A stretch of 62,208 nt of DNA from Bacteroidaceae bacterium (GTDB taxonomy: Bacteria; Bacteroidota; Bacteroidia; Bacteroidales; Bacteroidaceae). A program made the position numbers and the translations under genes. Under the pieces are notes generated by a model that did no database searches, was not told the DNA's origin, and worked only from the letters and a program-made list of their open reading frames with translations. The stretch covers positions 1-62,208 of the forward strand of contig JAFWXS010000034.1 of assembly GCA_017517925.1 (NCBI GenBank). Reading direction: 5' to 3'. Positions 34,862 to 44,249 of the stretch are shown one piece after another (position 1 is the first letter of the stretch; every line of letters starts with the position of its first letter).

Positions 34862-35860
34862 ATGACCTTTGCCCATCCTGCATATTTCCTGTTGTTCCTT
34901 CTGCTTGTACCTTATATAATATGGTATGTACTGAAGGGGACGAAGAGCGAACCCTCAATGCGTGTTTCTACCACCCGTATGTATGCCACCATGCCCAAGA
35001 GCTATAAGGTATATCTGCGCCACGTCCCCTTTGTGTTGCGCATGATAGCTCTGTCGCTACTCATCGTTGTGTTGGCTCGTCCGCAGTCTACCGACAGCTG
35101 GCAGAGCAGCGAAGTGGAAGGTATCGACATCATGCTCGCTGTCGACGTTTCTACCAGTATGCTTGCCGAAGATCTCAAGCCCAATCGCCTCGAAGCGGCC
35201 AAGCAGGTGGCGGCCGACTTCATCAACGGTCGTCCCAACGACAATATCGGTCTCACTATCTTTGCCGGACAGAGCTTCACCCAGTCACCCCTCACTGTAG
35301 ACCATGCCGTCCTGCTCAACCTCTTTAACAGCGTGAGCTGCAATATGGCCATGAACGGCATCATCGAGGATGGTACAGCCATAGGCCTTGGTATCGCCAA
35401 TGCCGTGAGCCGCTTGAAGGATAGCAAGGCCAAGTCCAAGGTCATCATCCTGCTTACTGATGGTTCAAATAACCGTGGCGATATATCGCCCCTCACCGCA
35501 GCCGAAATAGCCAAGACCTACGGCATACGTGTCTATACCATTGGTGTAGGTACCAATGGTACCGCTCCCTATCCCTATCAGGGATTCGGCGGCACGCAGT
35601 ACATACAGGTTCCCGTGGAGATTGATGAGAACACCCTGATACAGATTGCCGAGACAGCCGACGGCCAGTACTACCGCGCCACCAGCAACTCTAAGCTCAA
35701 GGAGGTGTACGAAGAGATTGACAAGCTCGAACGCACTAAACTCAATGTCAAGGACTTCAGTCGCAAGTCAGAAGAGTACATCCCCTTTGCTTTATGGGCC
35801 ATGGTGTGTCTATTGCTTGAGGTGTTGCTACGACTGACTGTGTTGAGACGTATACCATAA
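34862..35860 (+). CDS. batA: VWA-domain membrane protein BatA
   Basis: BatA is an inner-membrane protein tied to aerotolerance in Bacteroides fragilis. The 332 residues contain two N-terminal membrane helices (about 5-23 and 57-72), a von Willebrand A domain with MIDAS motif DVSTS at 95-99 and TDGSNN later, and a C-terminal helix (IPFALWAMVCLLLEVLLRL). The order moxR, DUF58, BatD-like, batA, batB fits the known operon. The gene has no separate clear promoter. Confidence 0.93.
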   Translation: MTFAHPAYFLLFLLLVPYIIWYVLKGTKSEPSMRVSTTRMYATMPKSYKVYLRHVPFVLRMIALSLLIVVLARPQSTDSWQSSEVEGIDIMLAVDVSTSMLAEDLKPNRLEAAKQVAADFINGRPNDNIGLTIFAGQSFTQSPLTVDHAVLLNLFNSVSCNMAMNGIIEDGTAIGLGIANAVSRLKDSKAKSKVIILLTDGSNNRGDISPLTAAEIAKTYGIRVYTIGVGTNGTAPYPYQGFGGTQYIQVPVEIDENTLIQIAETADGQYYRATSNSKLKEVYEEIDKLERTKLNVKDFSRKSEEYIPFALWAMVCLLLEVLLRLTVLRRIP

Positions 35861-35967
35861 TAACTAAAACAATAACAAAACAAAAAACCAACAATCAGGA
35901 GGTTGACCGATTTTGGACAAGCCAAGCTCAAGCATTGTCTGTTGTCCATTTACTAAAAAAAAGGAAT

Positions 35968-36987
35968 ATGTTCAAATTAGCCTATCCTCAAGCCCTGTTC
36001 CTATACATTCTACTTGTCATTGTAGCAGGCATATACTTCGTAGCCCAACGTCAACGCAAGAAAGCCCTGCGCCGCTACGGCTCACCCGAGTTGCTCGGTG
36101 CCATGATGCCCGAGGTGTCGAACTATCGCCCTGCCGTAAAGTTTTGGATTACCTTCGTAGCCCTCTGCTTTATGGTGTTGCTGCTCGCCCGTCCCCAGTT
36201 CGGAACTAAGATGGAAACCGTCAAGCGCCAAGGTGTCGAGACCATCATCGCCCTCGATATCTCCAATTCTATGTTGGCCGAGGACGTGGCTCCCAACCGT
36301 CTGGAGAAGTCCAAAAACATCATCTCGCGCCTCGTCGACAGTTTTTCCGATGATAAGGTCGGACTCATCGTCTTTGCCGGCGATGCTTTCATCCAGCTTC
36401 CTATCACAAGCGATTTCATTTCGGCCAAGATGTTTCTCGAGAGCATCACTCCCGACCTTATAGCCCGCCAGGGTACCAATATTAAGGCCGCTATTGATAT
36501 GGGTACCCGTAGCTTCACCCCCAAGGAAGGGGTGGGGAAGGCCATCATCATCATCACCGATGGTGAGAACCATGAAGGAGGTGCCAAGGAGGCAGCCAAG
36601 GCCGCTGCCGACAAGGGTATGATGGTATACGTCATGGGCGTAGGTTCGCCTGAAGGTGCACCTATCCCTGCCGAGCGCGCTGGTGACTTCCGTCGCGACA
36701 AGGGGGGCAATGTCATCGTTACCAAGCTAAACGAACAGATGTGTAAAGAGATTGCCGCTGCAGGTAATGGTGTCTATATCCGTATCGACAATACCAACAA
36801 TGCCCAGCGTCTCCTGCAGAAGGAGATAGACAAACTCGCCAAGGCCGATATCGAGACCACTACTTACTCTGAGTACAATGAGCAGTTCATGGTAATGGCA
36901 TGGATAGCCTTCATCCTGCTGCTCCTCGAGATGCTGCTGATGGTGAAGAAGAATCCCCGATTGAAAGGATTTCATCTATTTGATTGA
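35968..36987 (+). CDS. batB: VWA-domain membrane protein BatB
   Basis: This second VWA protein of the aerotolerance locus (339 residues from the ATG at 35968, MFKLAYPQALFLY) has the same helix-helix-VWA-helix layout as BatA. Its MIDAS motif is DISNS at 97-101, and it has TDGENHEGG. An upstream in-frame start at 35935 adds 11 residues without a family match. In known bat operons batC follows at once. Here the coding ends and a 574-bp gene-free stretch follows, while batC appears at 61655. Confidence 0.93.
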   Translation: MFKLAYPQALFLYILLVIVAGIYFVAQRQRKKALRRYGSPELLGAMMPEVSNYRPAVKFWITFVALCFMVLLLARPQFGTKMETVKRQGVETIIALDISNSMLAEDVAPNRLEKSKNIISRLVDSFSDDKVGLIVFAGDAFIQLPITSDFISAKMFLESITPDLIARQGTNIKAAIDMGTRSFTPKEGVGKAIIIITDGENHEGGAKEAAKAAADKGMMVYVMGVGSPEGAPIPAERAGDFRRDKGGNVIVTKLNEQMCKEIAAAGNGVYIRIDNTNNAQRLLQKEIDKLAKADIETTTYSEYNEQFMVMAWIAFILLLLEMLLMVKKNPRLKGFHLFD

Positions 36988-37106
36988 TGATAGAAGAATT
37001 TGTTTGGATTTTATTTCGACTTTAGCTGAGAGGATTTTTGGAGTAGGTTTATTCTCCCTCTTCGTTTTTCGATGAAATAGACGTCTTTTATCGAACCTCA
37101 GGTTAC

Positions 37107-37171
37107 AAAAGTTCATAAATCGGTTGGCATTGGCAATATTTCATTCCACAGCAACCGATTTATGAACTTTT
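37107..37171. terminator. 20-bp inverted repeat after batB
   Basis: AAAAGTTCATAAATCGGTTG at 37107-37126 and its perfect complement at 37152-37171 enclose 25 bases. A run of four T ends the right arm. It may terminate the batB message, but the arms are long for that alone. Confidence 0.55.
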
Positions 37172-37334
37172 ACATATAGAGATTACGCCGAAGTCGGGTC
37201 TGCCCTCGAAGTTTCGTCAGTCTACTTTCGAAGGAAATTGGATAGAGCCTCGAAGCATGGAGGGTAAACCCTTTAAGGGAATCGGTTAGGAGTTGAGGAG
37301 AGTATCCTTTGTCCGTTTCAGCAAAAAAACGGTA

Positions 37335-37368
37335 GAGCAGGTGCGATAATATTTTACCGCACCTGCTC
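37335..37368. repeat. GC-rich 11-bp inverted repeat
   Basis: GAGCAGGTGCG at 37335-37345 and CGCACCTGCTC at 37358-37368 enclose an AT-rich 12-base loop. Confidence 0.7.
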
Positions 37369-37498
37369 CGGCAATTTATAGCTTCGGCGATAAATTATTA
37401 TAGCACGTGCGACAATCTTCACATCAATCCCTGCATGCTACTGTACTATGGGGAAGAAATGTGTGCTCGGTTAGGAGGTAAGGTATTGAAGTGAAATT

Positions 37499-37551
37499 TT
37501 ACTATAAATCAAAGAGGGCGTGCACAACACGCCCTCTTTGATTTATAGTAA
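37499..37551. terminator. Terminator-type hairpin downstream of yidC
   Basis: The core AAAGAGGGCGTG with its complement extends to a perfect 24-bp stem (37499-37522 with 37528-37551) and a five-base loop. It lies 10 bases after the yidC stop and likely ends the minus-strand pyrG-yidC message. Confidence 0.85.
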
Positions 37552-37561
37552 TCTACAATTC

Positions 37562-39430
37562 TTACTTTTTCTTCTGTTGTTGCTGCAACTTCTGTTGCTC
37601 CTCGAGTTCCTTTTGCATGGCTTCGAGACGAGCCATCATACTGCTCTTTTTAACGGGCTTCGCCTGATTCTTGGCATAGTTAGCCTCGAGCTGCATGAGA
37701 AGCTGCTTCTCATCGATGGTATGACGGAGTGCAAACATGATGAGGATAGATGAGAGTGTAGAGATGAAGTAGTAGTAGTTCAAACCTGCTGAGTAGTTGT
37801 TCAGGGCAAAGATGAAGATGATGGGCATGAGGAGCATCATCCACTTCATCATCTTCTGCTGCTGGGGATCACCGCCTGCAGGCTGCTGCTTCATGGTATA
37901 GAGCGTGTTGACGATGTTCACCACGCTGAACAGGAGGCAGAAGAGTGAGATGTGGTCGCCCAGTAAGGGGAGGTTGAAGTTCCAGTGCAGGAGGTCGTCG
38001 TAGGCCGAGAGGTCGTTGGCCCAGAGGAACTTCTGCCCACGCAATTCAATGGCATTGGGCACGAAGAAGAAGAGGGCCATCCATACAGGCATTTGGATAA
38101 GTGTGGGCAAGCATCCGCTCATGGGGCTCACACCATACTTGCTGTAGAGCTGCATGGTCTCCTGATTCTTCTGTAGGGCATCCTCGGGGTTGGGGTACTT
38201 GTCGTTGATTTTGTCGATATAGGGCTTCAACGCACGCATCTTGGCTGTTGAGAGGTACTGCTTATAGGTGAAGGGGAATACGATAGCCTTCACGATGAGG
38301 GTGAGCAGCAGCAACACGATACCCATGTTCATACCCCATGAATTGAGCCAGTCGAAAAGGTACACCACGAAGAAACGGTTGACCCAACGCACGATAGGCC
38401 ATCCGAAGTAGATGAGCTTGTCGAGGTGTAGGTTCTCACCGCTGGTAGCGAGGTGGCTGCTCTCCTTGAGGGTCTGGAACTGATTGGGACCGAAGTAGAA
38501 CTGGAAGTTCGAAGGTGTCTCGCCCGAGGGGTCAAAGAAGACGGTGGCTTCGGCCTCCATGTTCTTCAGATAGCCGCTGCCCTCGTTGATGGGCGATGAA
38601 GCGAGCGTGGCGGTCTTGAACTGCTGGTCGGCAATGAAAATGCAGCTGAAGAACTGGTCCTTGAAGGCTATCCACTCGAGAGCGGCAAGCTCCTTGGTCT
38701 GTGCCTTCATCTCGCTCAAGTGCTCGGTATCCTTTTCGGTATGATAGGTGAGACTGGTGTAGCGCTGCTCGAAGTCGTAACCCTTTTCCTGTTGGCGCAC
38801 ACGTTGCTCCCAATCCACATTCATGGTCTTCATTGATGAGGAGAAGAAGTTCTGCATACCATGAGCACGTACGGTGAAGTTGAGCATGTAGCTCTCGGGC
38901 AACAGACAGTAACTGAAGTCGAGGTAGCCGGCACCGTTGGTGGGCATACGGAATATGAGGGTGCTGTCGGTTACTTCTACAGGCTGGAAGTAGAGCTTCT
39001 CGGTGACGATGTTCTCATTCTTGCCATCAAGCATGAAGTTGATGCTCTCGTCGTCGGCATTGAAGAGCTCCAAGGGAAGTCCCTCCTGGTTGGTATATTC
39101 TTTAAGGATGGCCGAGGTGACACGGGCACCGTGATTTGAGAAGGTGAGGCTCACCAATTCGTTCTCAAGGGTGAACAGCTGCTCTTCGCCTTGTGCGGCG
39201 AGGAAGAGGGTCGAAGTGCTGTCTTGCAGCAACGTCTGGTTGTAGCGGGCCTCGGCCAACGATTTGTCAAGTTCTTTCTGAGCTTCAGCCAAGGCGATAG
39301 AATCCTGTGCGGCTCTCAGTCGTGCCTGCTCGGCAAGCTGCTCCTCGGTGGGTTGGTTCATCCAAATAAATCCTACCATCACGGCGAATATCAGAATCCA
39401 ACCGATAACTGTACTTTTGTTGTTGTTCAT
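37562..39430 (-). CDS. yidC: Membrane protein insertase YidC
   Basis: YidC inserts and folds inner-membrane proteins, alone or with SecYEG. The 622-residue protein starts with one membrane anchor (VIGWILIFAVMVGFIWMNQP). It then has a large periplasmic beta-sandwich (about 70-345), then the conserved core (VYLFDWLNSWGMNMGIVLLL, KYGVSPMSGCLPTLIQMPVW) with five membrane segments. The positive tail (KLQQQQKKK) is typical for binding ribosomes. Length fits Bacteroidetes YidC. It follows pyrG by 100 bp on the same strand. Confidence 0.97.
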   Translation of the reverse strand: MNNNKSTVIGWILIFAVMVGFIWMNQPTEEQLAEQARLRAAQDSIALAEAQKELDKSLAEARYNQTLLQDSTSTLFLAAQGEEQLFTLENELVSLTFSNHGARVTSAILKEYTNQEGLPLELFNADDESINFMLDGKNENIVTEKLYFQPVEVTDSTLIFRMPTNGAGYLDFSYCLLPESYMLNFTVRAHGMQNFFSSSMKTMNVDWEQRVRQQEKGYDFEQRYTSLTYHTEKDTEHLSEMKAQTKELAALEWIAFKDQFFSCIFIADQQFKTATLASSPINEGSGYLKNMEAEATVFFDPSGETPSNFQFYFGPNQFQTLKESSHLATSGENLHLDKLIYFGWPIVRWVNRFFVVYLFDWLNSWGMNMGIVLLLLTLIVKAIVFPFTYKQYLSTAKMRALKPYIDKINDKYPNPEDALQKNQETMQLYSKYGVSPMSGCLPTLIQMPVWMALFFFVPNAIELRGQKFLWANDLSAYDDLLHWNFNLPLLGDHISLFCLLFSVVNIVNTLYTMKQQPAGGDPQQQKMMKWMMLLMPIIFIFALNNYSAGLNYYYFISTLSSILIMFALRHTIDEKQLLMQLEANYAKNQAKPVKKSSMMARLEAMQKELEEQQKLQQQQKKK

Positions 39431-39475
39431 TTCTTGCTTTTCTTTCTTATACTATTGTTACTTATTATACATAGG

Positions 39476-39502
39476 GTATGCGCAGACGGTGTCTGCGCAT
39501 AC
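39476..39502. promoter_or_regulatory. Hairpin between pyrG and yidC
   Basis: GTATGCGCAGAC at 39476-39487 and GTCTGCGCATAC at 39491-39502 form a perfect 12-bp stem with a 3-base loop. There is no T-run, so it may be a processing or attenuation structure in the pyrG-yidC message. Confidence 0.6.
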
Positions 39503-39530
39503 TAAACGTTTAATTTTCAACTTTCAATTT

Positions 39531-41126
39531 TCAATTTTTCTCAATCGCTGCCTTGATGAACGAGAGGAATAAGGGGTGGGGCTTGAGTACGGTGCTGTTG
39601 TACTGAGGATAGTACTGCACACCGATATACCAGGGATGTCCCTCGACCTCTACAGCCTCTACGAGCTTGGTGTCGGGGTTGATACCCGTACATTTCATGC
39701 CGGCGCTTTCGAGCTGCTCTTTGTACTTTTCGTTGACCTCGTAGCGGTGATGATGACGCTCCTGGATGCAGTTGGCGCCATAGATTTCCTTGAGCTTGCT
39801 GCCCTCGATGAGCGCGCAGTCAAAGTTACCCATACGCATGGTGTCGCTCAGGTGTGATTTCTGCTCCTCCATGATGTCAACCACATTGTTGGGAGTAGTG
39901 GTATTCATCTCGCGTGAGTTGGCATCGGCAAGGCCGAGCACGTTGCGGGCAAACTCCACTACCATGCACTGCATACCGAGGCATATACCGAAGGTGGGGA
40001 TATTGTTGACGCGAGTATAGTTGGCCACGATGTTCTTCCCCTCGATACCGCGCTGGCCGGCACCGGGACCGATGATGACACCATCCATGCCCTTGAGGCT
40101 TTCGGCTACGTTGTCGGCAGTAATGTTGTCGCTGTAGAGGAAGTGCATCTTCAACTTGCGATTGTTGTAGGTGGCAGCCTGTGATGAGGCTTCGAGGATT
40201 GACTTGTAGGCATCCTGTAGGTCGTACTTGCCCACGAGACCGATGTGTACCTCTTTGGTAGCCTTGGCGCGACGGTCGAGGAAGTCTCTCCAAGGGCCGA
40301 GGGCGGGCTTTGGACCGGGAGTGATGCCAAACTTGCGGAGGATGGTATCGTCCATGCCCTGATTTTGCAGGAGCACGGGAACCTCGTAGATTGTAGATGC
40401 GTCAATGGATTGGAACACGGCATCGCTATCAACGTTGCAGAACAGAGCTGTCTTTTTCTTTAGACCCTCAGGCAACTCGTGCTCGGTACGCAAAACAAGT
40501 ACATCGGGCTGGATACCGAGCGACTGGAGTTTCTGTACCGAGTGCTGTGTAGGCTTGGTTTTCAGTTCTCCGGCTGCTGCGAGGTAGGGCACGTAGGTGA
40601 GGTGTACACATAGTGCGTTACGGCCAAGCTCCCACTTGAGTTGGCGTACACTCTCCATGTAGGGCAACGACTCGATGTCGCCTACAGTGCCACCTATCTC
40701 GGTGATGATGAAGTCAAACTGATTCTTGGTGCCCAGTGCCTTCACGTTGCGCTTGATTTCGTCGGTGATATGGGGCACCACCTGGATGGTCTTGCCGTGG
40801 TATTCGCCGCGACGCTCACGGTCGATAACACGCTTGTAGATACGTCCGGTCGTGATATTGTTGGCCTTGGTCATGTTCACGCCAAGGAAACGCTCATAGT
40901 GTCCGAGGTCGAGGTCGGCTTCGTGTCCGTCAACAGTCACATAGCATTCGCCATGCTCCTCAGGGTTCAGTGTACCTGGGTTGATGTTGATGTACGGGTC
41001 GAACTTTTGGATGGTCACATTGTAGCCGCGTGCTTGCAGCAACTTGCCGATAGAAGAGGAAATAACGCCTTTCCCGAGTGAAGAGGCTACGCCTCCGGTC
41101 ACGAAGATATACTTTGTCTCAGCCAT
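39531..41126 (-). CDS. pyrG: CTP synthase
   Basis: PyrG aminates UTP to CTP with glutamine. The 531-residue protein has the amidoligase start (KYIFVTGGVASSLGKG), KFDPYININPGTLNPEEHGE and a C-terminal class I glutaminase with GICLGMQ (catalytic Cys) and a late GVQYYPQYNS. I use the ATG at 41124-41126 (MAETKY). The open frame runs 60 codons farther upstream, but a promoter box at 41173-41180 lies in that extension. It is first in the pyrG-yidC pair. Confidence 0.97.
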   Translation of the reverse strand: MAETKYIFVTGGVASSLGKGVISSSIGKLLQARGYNVTIQKFDPYININPGTLNPEEHGECYVTVDGHEADLDLGHYERFLGVNMTKANNITTGRIYKRVIDRERRGEYHGKTIQVVPHITDEIKRNVKALGTKNQFDFIITEIGGTVGDIESLPYMESVRQLKWELGRNALCVHLTYVPYLAAAGELKTKPTQHSVQKLQSLGIQPDVLVLRTEHELPEGLKKKTALFCNVDSDAVFQSIDASTIYEVPVLLQNQGMDDTILRKFGITPGPKPALGPWRDFLDRRAKATKEVHIGLVGKYDLQDAYKSILEASSQAATYNNRKLKMHFLYSDNITADNVAESLKGMDGVIIGPGAGQRGIEGKNIVANYTRVNNIPTFGICLGMQCMVVEFARNVLGLADANSREMNTTTPNNVVDIMEEQKSHLSDTMRMGNFDCALIEGSKLKEIYGANCIQERHHHRYEVNEKYKEQLESAGMKCTGINPDTKLVEAVEVEGHPWYIGVQYYPQYNSTVLKPHPLFLSFIKAAIEKN

Positions 41127-41172
41127 GATATAAAATGTTTTGTGTATACTCTTTGTTAAAATCTTCCAAGCT

Positions 41173-41180
41173 GCAAAGTT
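41173..41180 (-). promoter_or_regulatory. Promoter -7 box for pyrG
   Basis: On the minus strand the sequence reads TAACTTTG, matching TAnnTTTG, about 47 bases before the chosen start. Confidence 0.65.
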
Positions 41181-41333
41181 AGTGATTTTTGATAAAACGA
41201 ACGAATAAAACACCCTTTTAGTTGCTTGAAAGGATAAAAAAATAGTGTTGACACTCATTCCTATTGTAAAAAGTTGTATCTTCGCGGCTAAATTAAGAAA
41301 CGGCATATATAAACTATAAACTAAGAATAGAAT

Positions 41334-42959
41334 ATGAAAAGAAAAATGTTTTTAGGTAGCTTGCTTTTGTGTTGTGCAAGTTGGATGATGGGCCAGCAGA
41401 CAGTACAGGTAGATTCATTGGTACAAATGGAGGCTCAGACCGATTCTGTAGTGGCAATAAACGACAGCGTGATGCTGATAAGCACTGATTCGGATGTAAT
41501 GCCTGATAGCGTGCTGGCGGTACAGGCCGACTCGGTGGCTGCACAGAAACAGACGGATCCTACAGCTATTGCTTTACGTCCTCTGACTCAAACAGAGATA
41601 GATTCTACAATACTTGTTCTCGAACAGGTGAAATCACTTACGGACAAGATTTCAGAGCAATCGCTCCTCGATGCATTCCTGGTGAAAGAGGTGTTCTCTG
41701 ATACCGCTGTGGTGAACAAGTATAACCGCCTGTTGGAAGAGATGGTCGTACAGTATGCCGCTGAAGTGGAGAGTATTTCCGTTAACGATACAGTGCATGT
41801 CAACCCAATCTATTTTCGTCTGTTTGCACCGCTCACTCTTTATAAGTCACCCATCACCCAAGCCATGTCGATTGATGCATATCCTGCGGTAACTCTGGAA
41901 GACAGTCTGCGCTTGGCGGCCATGGCCAGCGGTCAAGACTTGCGCCTGCTCAATGAACTGGATAGAGTGTTGCTTTCTACCTATCTCGCTTCGCCTTCCT
42001 TGGTCGGAATCACAGAGGATGAACTGATGGCAAGCCAGAATTTTTCGGGAGAGGCAATGAAGAAGATGTCCGAATCGGTTAAGATCGAAGTCCCGACTGC
42101 TTCTGTTGCTCCTTTGACAGATACGAAACCTCAGGCCGTTACGGAAGTTGTTGTACAGAAGCCGAACTTCTGGGTGACCAAAGGTAATTTTTCTACTCAG
42201 GTGACTGAGTCGTTCTTCTCGCCCAACTGGTATCAAGGTGGTATCAATAACCTCAACGTGCTCTCTATGCTGACTCTCGAGGCTAACTACAATAACAAAC
42301 GCAAGGTGCAGTGGGATAATAAACTGGATGCACGCTTGGGCTTCTATCAGAATCAGGGCGAAGACATACAGTCGAACCAGGACCTCCTACGCTTGACCTC
42401 GAAACTCAATTTGAAGGCTATCCGCAATTGGAATTATGCTATTGAAGCGCAAGGTAACACTCAAATGTTAAATCACTATAAAGGTAGTGATAGGAGTAGC
42501 GGTCTTAAGTCTGGTTTCTTGTCACCTGCAGATGTTTCGTTTACTGTCGGTATGGACTTCAAGAAAAACTTCAACAAGGGTAGCGTATCTATCTATCCGG
42601 GTCCTCTTTCTTTTAAGATGACATATGTAGGTATTGAGAAATTGTCTGCGGATTACGGAATTGAAGAAGGTAAGAAGATGCGCTATGACCTCGGTTCGAA
42701 GCTTGAGGTAAACTTTGATTATAAAATAACTAAGGATATCAGTTATAAGACCCGTTTCTACTACTTTACCGGTCGTTACGAGTATGTGCAGATGGATTGG
42801 GAAAACACGCTAAACTTCCAGGTAAGCAAGTATATTTCTACCAAGCTGTTCTTCCATACACGATTTGACGACCTTGTAGATATAAAACCAGAGAATGCAA
42901 ATTGGGGATTCTTCCAATTCAAGCAGTATCTTATGCTGGGTCTCAACTATGCATGGTAA
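41334..42959 (+). CDS. DUF3078 outer-membrane-type protein
   Basis: This 541-residue exported protein begins MKRKMFLGSLLLCCASWMMG, a signal peptide. Residues 20-275 are rich in Asp, Val and Gln with no recognised domain. The C-terminal half is the DUF3078 region (NFWVTKGNFSTQVTESFFSP, then NWYQGGINNLNVLSML). Alternating aromatic strands end in YLMLGLNYAW, a beta-barrel closing pattern. Such proteins are likely outer-membrane barrels of unknown function in Bacteroidetes. A TATCTTCG near 41277, weakly like the -7 box, may be its promoter. The aminotransferase gene follows after 35 bp. Confidence 0.88.
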   Translation: MKRKMFLGSLLLCCASWMMGQQTVQVDSLVQMEAQTDSVVAINDSVMLISTDSDVMPDSVLAVQADSVAAQKQTDPTAIALRPLTQTEIDSTILVLEQVKSLTDKISEQSLLDAFLVKEVFSDTAVVNKYNRLLEEMVVQYAAEVESISVNDTVHVNPIYFRLFAPLTLYKSPITQAMSIDAYPAVTLEDSLRLAAMASGQDLRLLNELDRVLLSTYLASPSLVGITEDELMASQNFSGEAMKKMSESVKIEVPTASVAPLTDTKPQAVTEVVVQKPNFWVTKGNFSTQVTESFFSPNWYQGGINNLNVLSMLTLEANYNNKRKVQWDNKLDARLGFYQNQGEDIQSNQDLLRLTSKLNLKAIRNWNYAIEAQGNTQMLNHYKGSDRSSGLKSGFLSPADVSFTVGMDFKKNFNKGSVSIYPGPLSFKMTYVGIEKLSADYGIEEGKKMRYDLGSKLEVNFDYKITKDISYKTRFYYFTGRYEYVQMDWENTLNFQVSKYISTKLFFHTRFDDLVDIKPENANWGFFQFKQYLMLGLNYAW

Positions 42960-42994
42960 TCCAATAAGTGCTCTAAATACATATATAATATTAT

Positions 42995-44194
42995 ATGCCA
43001 CAAATATCACAACGCGGTACATTGATGCCTGCCTCGCCTATACGCAAACTGGTACCATTGGCCGATGCAGCCAAGGCGAGAGGTGTTCATGTGTATCATC
43101 TTAATATCGGACAGCCCGACCTTCCTACACCTCAGGCGGCTCTTGATGCTATCCGCAGCATTGACCGTAAGGTGCTCGAATACAGCCCTTCGCAGGGATA
43201 CCTCAGCTACAGGACAAAGTTGGTTGACTACTACAAGAAGTACGACATCAACCTTACGGCCGATGACATCATCATCACCACCGGTGGCTCCGAGGCAGTG
43301 CTGTTCTCATTCATGGCTTGCCTGAACCCGGGCGATGAGATTATCATGCCTGACCCCTTCTATGCCAACTATCAGGCGTTTGCCATTTCGGCGGGAGCGG
43401 TTATCCGCACCATCCCTACTACCATTGAGGAGGGTTTCTGCTTGCCCAAGGTGGAGCGTTTCGAGGAATTGATCAACGAGCGCACCAAGGCCATCATGAT
43501 ATGCAACCCCAACAACCCTACGGGCTATCTATATACACGCCGCGAGATGAACCAGATACGCGACCTTGTGAAGAAGTACGATCTCTATCTCTTCTCCGAT
43601 GAGGTGTATCGTGAGTTCATCTACACCGGTTCGCCTTATATCTCGGCTTGCGACCTCGAAGGTATTGAGGACAATGTGGTGCTTATTGACTCCGTGTCGA
43701 AGCGCTACTCGGAGTGTGGAATACGTATCGGTGCACTCATTACCAAGAACAAGCAGTTGCGTCAAGCGGTGATGAAGTTCTGTCAGGCACGTCTGAGTCC
43801 TCCGCTCATCGGACAGATTGCTGCCGAGGCATCGCTCGACGAGCCTGAAGCATATACACGTGAGACTTACGATGAATACGTGGAACGTCGTAAGTGCTTG
43901 ATTGACGGGCTCAACCGCATCCCCGGTGTGTACAGCCCCATTCCTATGGGGGCTTTCTATACCGTAGCACGACTCCCGGTTGACGATAGCGAGAAGTTCT
44001 GTGCATGGTGTCTCAGTGAGTTTGACTACGAGGGTGAGACTGTTATGATGGCTCCCGCGAGCGGTTTCTATACTACGCCCGGTGCCGGTCGCAATGAGGT
44101 GCGTATCGCCTACGTGCTCAAGAAAGATGACCTGCAGCGTGCACTCGTCGTATTGCAAAAGGCACTGGAGGTTTATCAGGGAAAAACTATATAA
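42995..44194 (+). CDS. Pyridoxal-phosphate aminotransferase, class I/II
   Basis: The 399-residue fold type I enzyme uses PLP. It has GQPDLPTPQAALDAI, TGGSEAVLFSFMACL (phosphate-binding), CNPNNPTGYLYTRREM, FSDEVYREFIYTG (PLP-binding Asp and Tyr) and the Schiff-base Lys in DSVSKRYSECGIRIGAL. The family includes aspartate, aromatic and related aminotransferases. The actual donor and acceptor cannot be chosen from sequence. It is likely co-transcribed with the DUF3078 gene and possibly the FtsX-like permease. Confidence 0.93.
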   Translation: MPQISQRGTLMPASPIRKLVPLADAAKARGVHVYHLNIGQPDLPTPQAALDAIRSIDRKVLEYSPSQGYLSYRTKLVDYYKKYDINLTADDIIITTGGSEAVLFSFMACLNPGDEIIMPDPFYANYQAFAISAGAVIRTIPTTIEEGFCLPKVERFEELINERTKAIMICNPNNPTGYLYTRREMNQIRDLVKKYDLYLFSDEVYREFIYTGSPYISACDLEGIEDNVVLIDSVSKRYSECGIRIGALITKNKQLRQAVMKFCQARLSPPLIGQIAAEASLDEPEAYTRETYDEYVERRKCLIDGLNRIPGVYSPIPMGAFYTVARLPVDDSEKFCAWCLSEFDYEGETVMMAPASGFYTTPGAGRNEVRIAYVLKKDDLQRALVVLQKALEVYQGKTI

Positions 44195-44249
44195 AGATGA
44201 GAGTGAGAAGATAGAAGTTTCTGTTTTCGTCTTCGTTTAAATAAAAACA

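Larger units (their letters stand above)
36988..37561. other. Gene-free stretch with three hairpins
   Basis: These 574 bases contain no supported gene on either strand. They hold three strong inverted repeats (37107-37171, 37335-37368, 37499-37551) and a weaker AATTTAT/ATAAATT hairpin near 37372-37396. Nothing in between resembles a known protein. It sits where batC would be expected, so it may be a rearrangement scar. Confidence 0.6.

Noticed and set aside
41127-41306. 60-codon N-terminal extension of pyrG
   Set aside because: CTP synthase begins at MAETKY, and a promoter box lies inside the extension.
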